Assembly (NCBI GenBank): GCA_039028695.1
Contig: JBCCHN010000149.1
Location: 1-12,634 of the forward strand
Origin: JANQKX01 sp039028695
GTDB lineage: Bacteria; Pseudomonadota; Alphaproteobacteria; Kiloniellales; Kiloniellaceae
Reading direction: 5' to 3'
DNA: 12,634 nt
The translations under genes were made by a program, and so were the position numbers. The notes beneath the pieces were generated by a model. It saw only the letters and a list, made by a program, of their open reading frames with translations. It searched no databases and had not been told where the DNA came from. The stretch's first letter is position 1. Every line of letters begins with the position of its first letter. Of this stretch, positions 6,993-12,634 are shown piece by piece.

Positions 6993-7823
6993 ATGTTTAT
7001 TCAAACCGAGATTGGCGCCGATCAAGAGGTGATGTCGTTTTTGCCGGGTCGTGAAGTCTTGGCGGGTGCGTCTTGCGAATTCAAAGACATGGACTCGGCT
7101 GCCGCTGCCCCTCTGGCCCAGCGCCTTTTGAGCGTGGCCGGCGTGGAGTCTGTCACGCTTCATCCGCATAGCATTACGATCCGTAAGCAGGCGGACCAGG
7201 ACTGGCAGATCCTGAAGGCCCCCTTGCTGGGTGCTATCATGGAGCATTTTGTGTCAGGGCAGCCGGTGGTGCTGGAATGCCCTGATGCCTCCGGTGAATC
7301 GGAAGAGCTGGAGGATGGTGTTTCCGGCGAGCTGCGCGAGCTCATCGACACCCGCATTCGACCGGCGGCCCAACAAGCAGGCGGCGACGTTTCTTTTAAG
7401 GGCTTTGAAGACGGTGTGGTGCTTCTGGCTATGCAGGGCGCGGCTTATAGCCTCAAGGACCGGATTGAGGCCATGCTGCGACACTATGTCCCCGAAGTAA
7501 CCGAAGTGCGCGATTTTTTGGATAGTATCGAAAAGCCGGGTCTGGACACGCCCCAAGGGCGGGAGGTCAGGCGCGTCCTTGCCGAGGAGATTAACCCGGC
7601 CGTTGCGGGGCATGGCGGTCATGTGTCCTTGGTGGATGTGCAAGATGATAAGGTTTACATCCGCTTGGAAGGTGGCTGCCAAGGCTGTGGAATGGCGGAT
7701 GTCACCTTAAAGCAGGGCATTGAGACGGGTATTCGCAGAGCCGTGCCGTCGATCACCGCTGTATTGGATGTGACCGATCATGCCGGCGGGACCAATCCCT
7801 ATTTCCAGCCAGGCAAGGTCTGA
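6993..7823 (+). CDS. NifU/NfuA-type Fe-S scaffold protein with tandem NifU domains
   Basis: A 276-residue protein that should assemble or carry Fe-S clusters for delivery to target enzymes. Residues 1-90 are the Nfu N-terminal domain (starting MFIQTE). Residues 112-175 are a first NifU C-terminal domain and residues 187-262 a second. The second keeps the cluster motif CQGCGM (Cys229, Cys232) and the typical tail TDHAGGTNPYF. In the first, the cysteine-bearing loop between QGA and LKxxIExMLRHYVPEV is shortened by about seven residues and holds no cysteine (GAAYSLKDRIEAML), so it cannot bind a cluster in the usual way. Usual alphaproteobacterial Nfu proteins have one such domain, about 185 residues. 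ATG 6993 is preferred over an upstream in-frame start at 6939 because GGAG at 6981-6984 is well spaced and the family start MFIQTE begins there. Confidence 0.85.
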   Translation: MFIQTEIGADQEVMSFLPGREVLAGASCEFKDMDSAAAAPLAQRLLSVAGVESVTLHPHSITIRKQADQDWQILKAPLLGAIMEHFVSGQPVVLECPDASGESEELEDGVSGELRELIDTRIRPAAQQAGGDVSFKGFEDGVVLLAMQGAAYSLKDRIEAMLRHYVPEVTEVRDFLDSIEKPGLDTPQGREVRRVLAEEINPAVAGHGGHVSLVDVQDDKVYIRLEGGCQGCGMADVTLKQGIETGIRRAVPSITAVLDVTDHAGGTNPYFQPGKV

Positions 7824-8184
7824 TCAAGCCCTTATTGGTTGCGACGGCTTGACCGGGGAGAACGCCGCGTCGGTTTTTATATCTTCGCAGCGCAGAGAAA
7901 ACGAGTGGCTGATTTCTTTGGAACTCTACGGCATTATCACCTTCACCCATGGCTGGGCCAAGGTCCTGACCGTTATGAGCCCGCGAGGAGCAACGGCGGT
8001 GAGGGCGCACATCGAACCGGGCCCGGACCTTTTCATTCTTAACCGTGAGGGGCAACTCACCCAATACCAGGAAAAACGCAAGGGCGCGATTCTCGCTTTG
8101 GCGCAGTTCTACGGCATCAAGATTTTAGAGCGTCCGGACTGGGCGGAGAAAAAGGCGGAATTGGGTGAAAAGATACTTTGTTAG
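7780..8184 (+). CDS. Small protein of unknown function overlapping the NifU gene
   Basis: I do not recognise this 134-residue protein. The frame overlaps the last 44 bases of the NifU gene and continues with codon use like its neighbours, which supports coding. The core after residue 30 has alternating strand- and helix-like segments (ISLELYGIITFTHGWAKVLTV, then a C-terminal helix KGAILALAQFYGIKIL). It has no signal peptide or membrane span, and the single late cysteine is the last residue. The start is uncertain: ATG 7780 has no ribosome site. TTG 7849, giving 111 residues and avoiding the overlap, is an alternative, and GGGGAG at 7855-7860 has no standard start codon after it. The overlap suggests translation coupled to the NifU protein and possibly a related role. 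Confidence 0.55.
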   Translation: MPAGPIPISSQARSDQALIGCDGLTGENAASVFISSQRRENEWLISLELYGIITFTHGWAKVLTVMSPRGATAVRAHIEPGPDLFILNREGQLTQYQEKRKGAILALAQFYGIKILERPDWAEKKAELGEKILC

Positions 8185-8204
8185 GGCGCCATGGAGGGCG
8201 ACTG

Positions 8205-8627
8205 CTACAGGCTTTTGCCGTCGTAAATATCTTCCGAGAGCTTGAGGGCATCGACCTCCTCAACGCAGCCTAAATTGATGCGGTAAAATCCCGGGTTAAG
8301 CCTTGTCTCGACAAAAGTATGAATGCCGCAAACGCCGCAAAAATGATGGCGGGCGGTCATTGTTCCGAATTGATAGGTTTTTTGAACGTGGCCTCGAACC
8401 TGAACCTCCATGGCGTCCGGAGCAATCAAGTTAGTCGTCAAGACTGATCCTTTGCGGGCGCAGATTGAGCAATCGCAACGCATGACCTGTGTGATTCTTG
8501 GCGATAGGAAGGTGAACTGTATCGCACCGCAATGGCAGCTTCCCCGGTAAGAAATCCGATCCTGGTCTAGCGCATCCTGATCGCCTGTAGCTGGTTTTTC
8601 ATTTTGTGAGCGAGACGTTGGTTTCAT
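8205..8627 (-). CDS. GFA/CENP-V-fold zinc-binding protein
   Basis: A 140-residue member of the GFA family, named for glutathione-dependent formaldehyde-activating enzyme. The zinc cysteines are all present: CHC at 31-33, CDCSIC at 51-56 and CGVC at 97-100, in the usual order and spacing. Most members are small cytoplasmic proteins with unproven function; binding of glutathione or a glutathione-aldehyde adduct is the namesake activity and cannot be confirmed here. The open frame reaches back to 8744 inside the methyltransferase gene. I chose ATG 8627 because it begins 14 bases after the methyltransferase stop and gives the normal family length. No strong ribosome site is visible, so it may be coupled to that gene. 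It is the last gene of a minus-strand group with mobB and the methyltransferase. Confidence 0.8.
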   Translation of the reverse strand: MKPTSRSQNEKPATGDQDALDQDRISYRGSCHCGAIQFTFLSPRITQVMRCDCSICARKGSVLTTNLIAPDAMEVQVRGHVQKTYQFGTMTARHHFCGVCGIHTFVETRLNPGFYRINLGCVEEVDALKLSEDIYDGKSL

Positions 8628-8641
8628 CAAGTACGGTTCGC

Positions 8642-9286
8642 CTATCCGGACTTGCGATAGACGCAAATGCGGTGGCGCAGCTCCGTGTATTCCTTCGAGA
8701 AGGGATAGGTGCGGAAGTAAGCGCTTTCCTCCACTAAGTTCCATTGGCCCTTTTTCGACAAGCTATGGATCTTCTCGCCGAAGCCGTCTTTTTCCTCAGC
8801 GATCTTTGAAATGGAAAAGATGATGGGAGCGCCCGCTTTGGCGATTCGCAGCATGCCGTCGAGGGAATCTGCGGGGGCATGGCCATGAGTGAGAACACCG
8901 GCAGCGGTGATCCCATCAAAGCTGTTATCCGGCAGGTCGATGACGGCTCCCAATAGAAGCTGGTACAGGGCGTTGTAGACGCCTTTGGCTCGCGCCGCAT
9001 CCAGCATGCCCGCCGAGGGGTCGATGCCGGTTACGTTCTCATACCCCAGGTAACTCAAGATCTCACCCAAGTTTCCGGTGCCGCAGCCCGCGTCCAGAAT
9101 TTTTCCCTTGAGGTCGCTGATATGGCGCCCAATCATGCCGGCCATGATTGTGATATAGGGATTACCAGAGGCCCAGAGATCCTGATCGTAACTCTTGGCC
9201 CAATCGTCATAGACCCGATCGAGCTTGTCCCGTTCGCCCCCAGCCTGATAGACCGCGTCCAAACAACTCTCGAGTTTTGCCGGCAT
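8642..9286 (-). CDS. Class I SAM-dependent methyltransferase, METTL27-like
   Basis: A 214-residue cytoplasmic methyltransferase. The opening VYDDWAKSYDQDL (residues 25-37) is typical of the METTL27/WBSCR27-like group. Motif I, LDAGCGTGN at 64-72, binds S-adenosylmethionine, and the acidic end of strand two is GIDP at 87-90 (Asp89). FDGITAAGVLTHGH at 123-136 corresponds to motif IV. The substrate is unknown. The frame can be extended to GTG at 9295, but ATG 9286 has GAGG eight bases upstream, which fixes the start. It lies 96 bases downstream of mobB on the same strand and 14 bases before the GFA gene, so the three may share a transcript. Confidence 0.8.
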   Translation of the reverse strand: MPAKLESCLDAVYQAGGERDKLDRVYDDWAKSYDQDLWASGNPYITIMAGMIGRHISDLKGKILDAGCGTGNLGEILSYLGYENVTGIDPSAGMLDAARAKGVYNALYQLLLGAVIDLPDNSFDGITAAGVLTHGHAPADSLDGMLRIAKAGAPIIFSISKIAEEKDGFGEKIHSLSKKGQWNLVEESAYFRTYPFSKEYTELRHRICVYRKSG

Positions 9287-9382
9287 GTTGAGCACCTCGC
9301 CATTTTGTTAGCCAGCTTAATCCCAAAGCCCACCGATGCAAAATCCATGATGGGTTGATGGCCGGATTGACGGCTCATCTTC

Positions 9383-9877
9383 CTAGCGGAGAATACGCGT
9401 TTCGATGAAATCGGCGATCTTGGCTAAATTGTTCAGATCCAATTGCGGCCGGTCCAGCGCCGGGATATGGGCATCGCTCGCCACAGCGATGATGTTGGGA
9501 TCGTCCGGGCACAACAAAGGTTTCTCCAAAGCCGGACGGTGGACCTCGATCTTAGCGTGGGGGTAGCGTTTGAATCCCTCAATCACCAAGAGGTCAACGG
9601 GGTCCATCAAATCTGCCAATTCTTCGACGCTGGGCTCTGGAGAGGTGCGATTCTCATGCACCATCGACCAACGGTTTTCATTGGCCAGAATAAGCTCATG
9701 CACACCGGCCTGTCTCAAGAGCAGACTATGTTCGCCCTGGCCATCTAAAAAGACACTGTGATGGGTGTGCTTGATGGTGGAGATGCGATACCCCCGCTCG
9801 ATCAGAAGGGGAATCAAGTTTGTCACCAGTGTTGTCTTGCCGCTGCCGCTGAACCCGGCAAATCCTAGTATTTTCAT
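9383..9877 (-). CDS. mobB: MobB, molybdopterin-guanine dinucleotide synthesis GTPase
   Basis: A 164-residue cytoplasmic GTP-binding protein. The P-loop GFSGSGKTT spans residues 8-16, KHTHH is at 36-40 and VIEGFK at 98-103; together these identify MobB. In the known pathway MobA attaches GMP to molybdopterin to give the MGD form of the molybdenum cofactor, and MobB binds GTP and assists without being essential. ATG 9877 is preceded by a short purine-rich run (GAGTAGG). The gene is divergent from the aldehyde oxidoreductase operon with 242 bases between. This is a natural pterin-cofactor neighbourhood, but AOR-family enzymes carry tungsten bound by two pterins without nucleotide, so MobB probably serves other enzymes. 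No mobA is in the window. Confidence 0.93.
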   Translation of the reverse strand: MKILGFAGFSGSGKTTLVTNLIPLLIERGYRISTIKHTHHSVFLDGQGEHSLLLRQAGVHELILANENRWSMVHENRTSPEPSVEELADLMDPVDLLVIEGFKRYPHAKIEVHRPALEKPLLCPDDPNIIAVASDAHIPALDRPQLDLNNLAKIADFIETRILR

Positions 9878-9988
9878 CGCCTACTCAAACCGACCCTGCC
9901 GCTCGGGCCGTCACGTGTAAGATCCTATATCCAGGGTCGTATGGCCAGGATTACATCACCTGAATCGGGCAGCACAAATGCTAAAACT

Positions 9989-10007
9989 GTCGAGAAATCT
10001 CCTCGAC
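9989..10007. promoter_or_regulatory. Inverted repeat GTCGAG-N7-CTCGAC in the mobB/aor spacer
   Basis: Perfect 6-base arms with the loop AAATCTC, 112 bases before the aorA start and 111 bases before the mobB start, almost midway between the two divergent genes. It may be an operator shared by both, or an RNA stem in either leader. No convincing promoter, FNR-type or molybdate/tungstate-regulator consensus was recognised in this spacer. Confidence 0.35.
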
Positions 10008-10119
10008 CTGGCAACGGGACCTATCGTAGCATGGTTACCAACGTCAATAAGAACCCGTACCGAAATCCATAAACGGTCCGGGCTGCCGTCTAACGGGCGG
10101 CGCTTTCGGGAGAAGACAG

Positions 10120-10590
10120 ATGTACAAATCGTTGTTAATCGATCCGGCTAAATGCACGTCTTGCCTGCAGTGCGAGATGGCCTGCTCATTTGAGCACGAG
10201 GGGGTTTTCAACCCGGCCAAATCCCGGATCAAGATCTTTGAATTCGAGCACGGGGCACGCTCGATACCTTATACCTGTACCCAGTGTTCGGAAGCTTGGT
10301 GCATGCATGCCTGTCCGGTCGAAGCGATCACCAAAAACGCAACCACCGGGGCGATGGAAGTCAATGACGAGGTCTGTGTGGGCTGTAAGGTCTGTACCAT
10401 CGCCTGTCCCTTTGGCACCGTGAACTACAACCAGGACACGGGAAAAGTCATGAAATGCGATCTTTGCGGTGGCGATCCACAATGTGCTGAAGCCTGTCCC
10501 ACCGGCGCCATTACCTATGTGGACGCCAATTGGACCGGCTACGAGCGCATGCTCGAGTGGGCCGCCAAGACCCAAACACACCAGTCTTGA
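10120..10590 (+). CDS. aorA: AorA-type polyferredoxin subunit of aldehyde oxidoreductase
   Basis: A 156-residue electron-transfer protein with 16 cysteines arranged for four [4Fe-4S] clusters: 12/15/18/22, 53/56/61/65, 86/89/92/96 and 113/116/122/126. The CxxCxxxxCxxxCP and CxxCxxCxxxCP patterns match the HycB/DmsB-like ferredoxin fold and the small subunit of Aromatoleum-type aldehyde oxidoreductase, which lines up clusters between the tungsten subunit and a flavin subunit. There is no signal peptide, so it is cytoplasmic. GGGAG at 10108-10112 is seven bases before the ATG. It is the first gene of an operon followed 71 bases later by the catalytic subunit. A generic ferredoxin-like subunit of another oxidoreductase would look similar; the neighbours decide the call. 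Confidence 0.88.
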   Translation: MYKSLLIDPAKCTSCLQCEMACSFEHEGVFNPAKSRIKIFEFEHGARSIPYTCTQCSEAWCMHACPVEAITKNATTGAMEVNDEVCVGCKVCTIACPFGTVNYNQDTGKVMKCDLCGGDPQCAEACPTGAITYVDANWTGYERMLEWAAKTQTHQS

Positions 10591-10599
10591 TCCCGTTGA

Positions 10600-10631
10600 G
10601 CTGGGAAACCAGTGATTCGCTGATCGACAGC
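10600..10631 (+). ncRNA. Two small hairpins between aorA and aorB
   Basis: CTGG-GAAA-CCAG at 10601-10612 is a stem closed by a GNRA-type tetraloop, extended by one G-U pair at 10600/10613. GCTG-ATCGA-CAGC follows at 10619-10631. They lie ten bases past the aorA stop and end 16 bases before the aorB ribosome site. They are untranslated mRNA structure rather than a separate RNA gene, and could shield the 3' end of an aorA message. Confidence 0.35.
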
Positions 10632-10661
10632 ACGAAATTTCATGCTTGAGGAGATTCCCAA

Positions 10662-12482
10662 ATGGGATGGCAGAAAAAGATACTTCGCGTGAACCTGACA
10701 GAGGGCACGAGCACGGTCGAGCCCTTGAACATGGACTGGGCCAACGACTACATGGGCGAGCGGGGCCTGGCGACCAAATACCTTTGGGAGCTAATGGATC
10801 CCAAGGCCGACGCCATGTCGCCGGCAAACGTCCTTATTTTTGCAACGGGTCCCCTTACGGGCACCATGTCCTCCACCAGCGGTCGCTACGCGGTCGTCAC
10901 AAAGGGCCCCCTTACCAACGCCATTGCCTGCTCCAACTCGGGCGGCAAGTTCGGTGCCGAGCTCAAGTTCGCGGGCTATGACCTGTTGATACTGGAGGGC
11001 CGCTCTCCCAAGCCGGTCTACCTGCACATTGTGGATGACAAGGTCGAGATCCTGCCCGCCGATGATCTCTGGGGCACGACCGTTTGGCATACCGAAGAGC
11101 ACTTGAAGGCACATCATCAAAACCCCCTTCTCAAGGTCGCCTCAATCGGTGTGGCGGGCGAGAAGGGCGTCTATTATGCTTGTGTCGTCAATGATTTGCA
11201 CCGGGCGGCCGGGCGTTCAGGGGTTGGCGCTGTGATGGGCTCCAAGAACCTAAAGGCTGTTGCGGTCCATGGCACCAAGGGGGTCACAGTCAACGACCCC
11301 AAGGCCTTCATGAAAGCCATCAAGCACACCAAGAAGCTGCTCGAGGATAACGAGGGCCGTCAGGATCTTACCGAGAACGGCACCAATTCCATGATCGACA
11401 TGATGCAGGAATTCGGCGGGCTACCGACCCGTAACTTCAATGAGGTGCAGTTCGAGGGGACCGAAAACATCAACCCGGCGGCGATGGCCAAGGTGCATCC
11501 CAATGGGCACCGTAACCTCTTGACAAATAAGGCTTGTTTTGGATGTACAATTGCTTGCGGTCGGATTGCTCACATCGACAAGGACCACTTCACGATTGTA
11601 AACCGGCCCAAATATCGACACGCCTCTGGCGGCCTGGAATATGAAACCGCCTATGCCTTCGGGCCGGTGGTGGGGGTCGATGACATCGATGCCTTAACCT
11701 TCGCGGGCTACATGATGAACGAGCACGGCATGGACCCCATCTCTTTTGGGGCAACTCTGGCCGCGGCCATGGAGCTCTTTGAAATGGGCGTGCTCACGAC
11801 CAAGGACACCGACGGCATTCCGCTTAATTTCGGCAATGCCGAGGCGCTCACAGTTATGGCCGAAAAAACCGGCAAGTTCGAAGGCTTTGGCCAGCAGCTC
11901 GGCTTAGGCTCAAAGCGCCTCTGCGAAAAATACGGCCACCCGGAACTCTCCATGAGTGTGAAAGGTCAGGAATTCGCCGGCTATGATTCCCGTGCCTTGC
12001 AAGGCATGGGGCTTGGTTATGCCACCAGCAACCGGGGCGCCTGTCACTTAAAACACGATACCTTCGCCGAGGATATGGAAGACCAAACCGGCGCCGGAAA
12101 GGCCACGGCCTGCAAGGACTCTCAGGACCGTGTGTCGGCCGTGGACTCGACAGGGCTTTGTCTTTTCACTACGGCGGCTTGGGGCTTGGAAGAGTTTGCC
12201 ATCCAAATGGATGCGGCCTGCGAAGGGGACTGGACGGCCGAGCGCCTCTCGGAAATCGGCGAGCGGGTGTGGAACCTGGAGCGCCAATTTAATTTGACCG
12301 CCGGCTTGACCGCTAAGGACGATACCCTGCCCAAGCGCCTGCTCGAAGTGCCGGCCCCGTCGGGAACAGCCAAAGGCAAGGTCAATCAGCTCGATGTTAT
12401 GTTGCCGGAGTATTACAAACTGCGTGGCTGGACCGAGGAAGGCGTGCCATCCAACGAAACCTTATCGCGGCTCCGGCTTTAG
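10662..12482 (+). CDS. aorB: Tungsten-containing aldehyde oxidoreductase catalytic subunit
   Basis: A 606-residue cytoplasmic enzyme of the aldehyde ferredoxin oxidoreductase family, which oxidises aldehydes to carboxylic acids at a tungsten held by two pterins. The N-terminal domain (about 1-210) has the family pattern ending in GVAGEKGVYYACVVND and RAAGRSGVGAVMGSKNLKAVAV. The [4Fe-4S] ligands are CFGCTIAC (Cys292, 295, 299) and Cys500 in DSTGLC, almost the same numbering as in Pyrococcus AOR (288, 291, 295, 494). Conserved segments GGLEYETAYAFGP and TSNRGACHL lie between. GAGGAG at 10648-10653, eight bases from ATG 10662, sets the start. Upstream is the polyferredoxin and downstream the flavin subunit, the AorABC layout known from Aromatoleum. 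Aromatic and aliphatic aldehydes are likely substrates; exact preference cannot be read. Confidence 0.95.
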   Translation: MGWQKKILRVNLTEGTSTVEPLNMDWANDYMGERGLATKYLWELMDPKADAMSPANVLIFATGPLTGTMSSTSGRYAVVTKGPLTNAIACSNSGGKFGAELKFAGYDLLILEGRSPKPVYLHIVDDKVEILPADDLWGTTVWHTEEHLKAHHQNPLLKVASIGVAGEKGVYYACVVNDLHRAAGRSGVGAVMGSKNLKAVAVHGTKGVTVNDPKAFMKAIKHTKKLLEDNEGRQDLTENGTNSMIDMMQEFGGLPTRNFNEVQFEGTENINPAAMAKVHPNGHRNLLTNKACFGCTIACGRIAHIDKDHFTIVNRPKYRHASGGLEYETAYAFGPVVGVDDIDALTFAGYMMNEHGMDPISFGATLAAAMELFEMGVLTTKDTDGIPLNFGNAEALTVMAEKTGKFEGFGQQLGLGSKRLCEKYGHPELSMSVKGQEFAGYDSRALQGMGLGYATSNRGACHLKHDTFAEDMEDQTGAGKATACKDSQDRVSAVDSTGLCLFTTAAWGLEEFAIQMDAACEGDWTAERLSEIGERVWNLERQFNLTAGLTAKDDTLPKRLLEVPAPSGTAKGKVNQLDVMLPEYYKLRGWTEEGVPSNETLSRLRL

Positions 12483-12551
12483 TGCGGCAGCGACGAATGT
12501 CCGAAGAATTTGAGCGGGTCACGCCGCTGATGGACCTGTGAGGAACGAAAT

Positions 12552-12634
12552 ATGAAACACGTAATTGTTGGGACCGGCCCTGCCGGGGTTATTGCATCAG
12601 AGACCCTTCGTCGGACCGACCCATCTGCCGAGAT
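12552..12634 (+). CDS. aorC: FAD/NAD(P)H oxidoreductase, AorC-like, cut by window end
   Basis: Only the first 27 codons are present. They begin MKHVIVGTGPAGVIASETLR, a beta strand and glycine-rich GxGxxG turn of a FAD-binding Rossmann fold, followed by an arginine-rich stretch as in pyridine nucleotide-disulfide type reductases. AGGA at 12541-12544 is seven bases before ATG 12552, and the gap from aorB is 69 bases. In Aromatoleum the third operon gene encodes the flavin subunit that passes electrons to NAD+. The position and start fit that role, but the rest of the gene must be seen to be sure. Confidence 0.8.
   Translation, partial: MKHVIVGTGPAGVIASETLRRTDPSAE

Noticed and set aside
8628..8744. 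N-terminal extension of the GFA protein into the methyltransferase gene
   Set aside because: It would overlap the methyltransferase coding sequence by about 100 bases, and the added residues are not part of the GFA fold.
10186..10827. 213-residue minus-strand frame across aorA and the start of aorB
   Set aside because: It lies antisense to two well-supported genes and their spacer, with no family resemblance.

Overview
The window looks like chromosomal DNA of a moderately GC-rich proteobacterium, most likely an alphaproteobacterium of the Rhodospirillales kind. This is an inference from gene content and protein style (short ProV, NfuA-type protein ending in TDHAGGTNPY, carnitine/betaine-type thioesterase, AOR operon). 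There is no rRNA, tRNA or phylogenetic marker to settle it. I see no insertion sequence, phage gene, tRNA or CRISPR array.

Layout. Bases 1-352 are comparatively AT-rich with no convincing gene. A minus-strand membrane transporter of the bile acid:sodium symporter type (353-1300) diverges, across a 278-base region holding two palindromes and a possible promoter, from a hotdog-fold acyl-CoA thioesterase (1579-2076). Next come an exported pentapeptide-repeat protein (2131-2721) and, convergent to it, a Tat-exported intradiol ring-cleavage dioxygenase (2764-3465, minus). A repeat-rich divergent spacer (3466-3719) leads to a CLC-family anion transporter/channel with C-terminal CBS domains (3720-5489). 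Then follow a lone glycine betaine/proline-type ABC ATPase (5746-6837), a NifU/NfuA-type Fe-S scaffold protein with two NifU domains, one stripped of its cysteine loop (6993-7823), and a small protein I do not recognise that overlaps its end (7780-8184).

A minus-strand group follows: mobB (9383-9877), a class I SAM methyltransferase (8642-9286) and a GFA-fold zinc protein (8205-8627). Divergent from mobB is the start of an aldehyde oxidoreductase operon: a 16-cysteine polyferredoxin (aorA, 10120-10590), the tungsten-pterin catalytic subunit (aorB, 10662-12482) and the first 27 codons of a FAD/NAD(P)H oxidoreductase (aorC, from 12552, cut by the window end). By analogy with the AorABC enzyme of Aromatoleum, these would oxidise aldehydes to acids and pass electrons through a chain of [4Fe-4S] clusters to a flavin subunit that reduces NAD+.

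The strongest points for a second look are the AOR operon and the paired small hairpins between its first two genes, the NifU protein with a loop-deleted domain, the CLC protein with channel-like substitutions at positions that define H+/Cl- exchangers, and the ~20-bp-spaced AAATTT repeats upstream of it. I did not find a clearly new multi-gene system.
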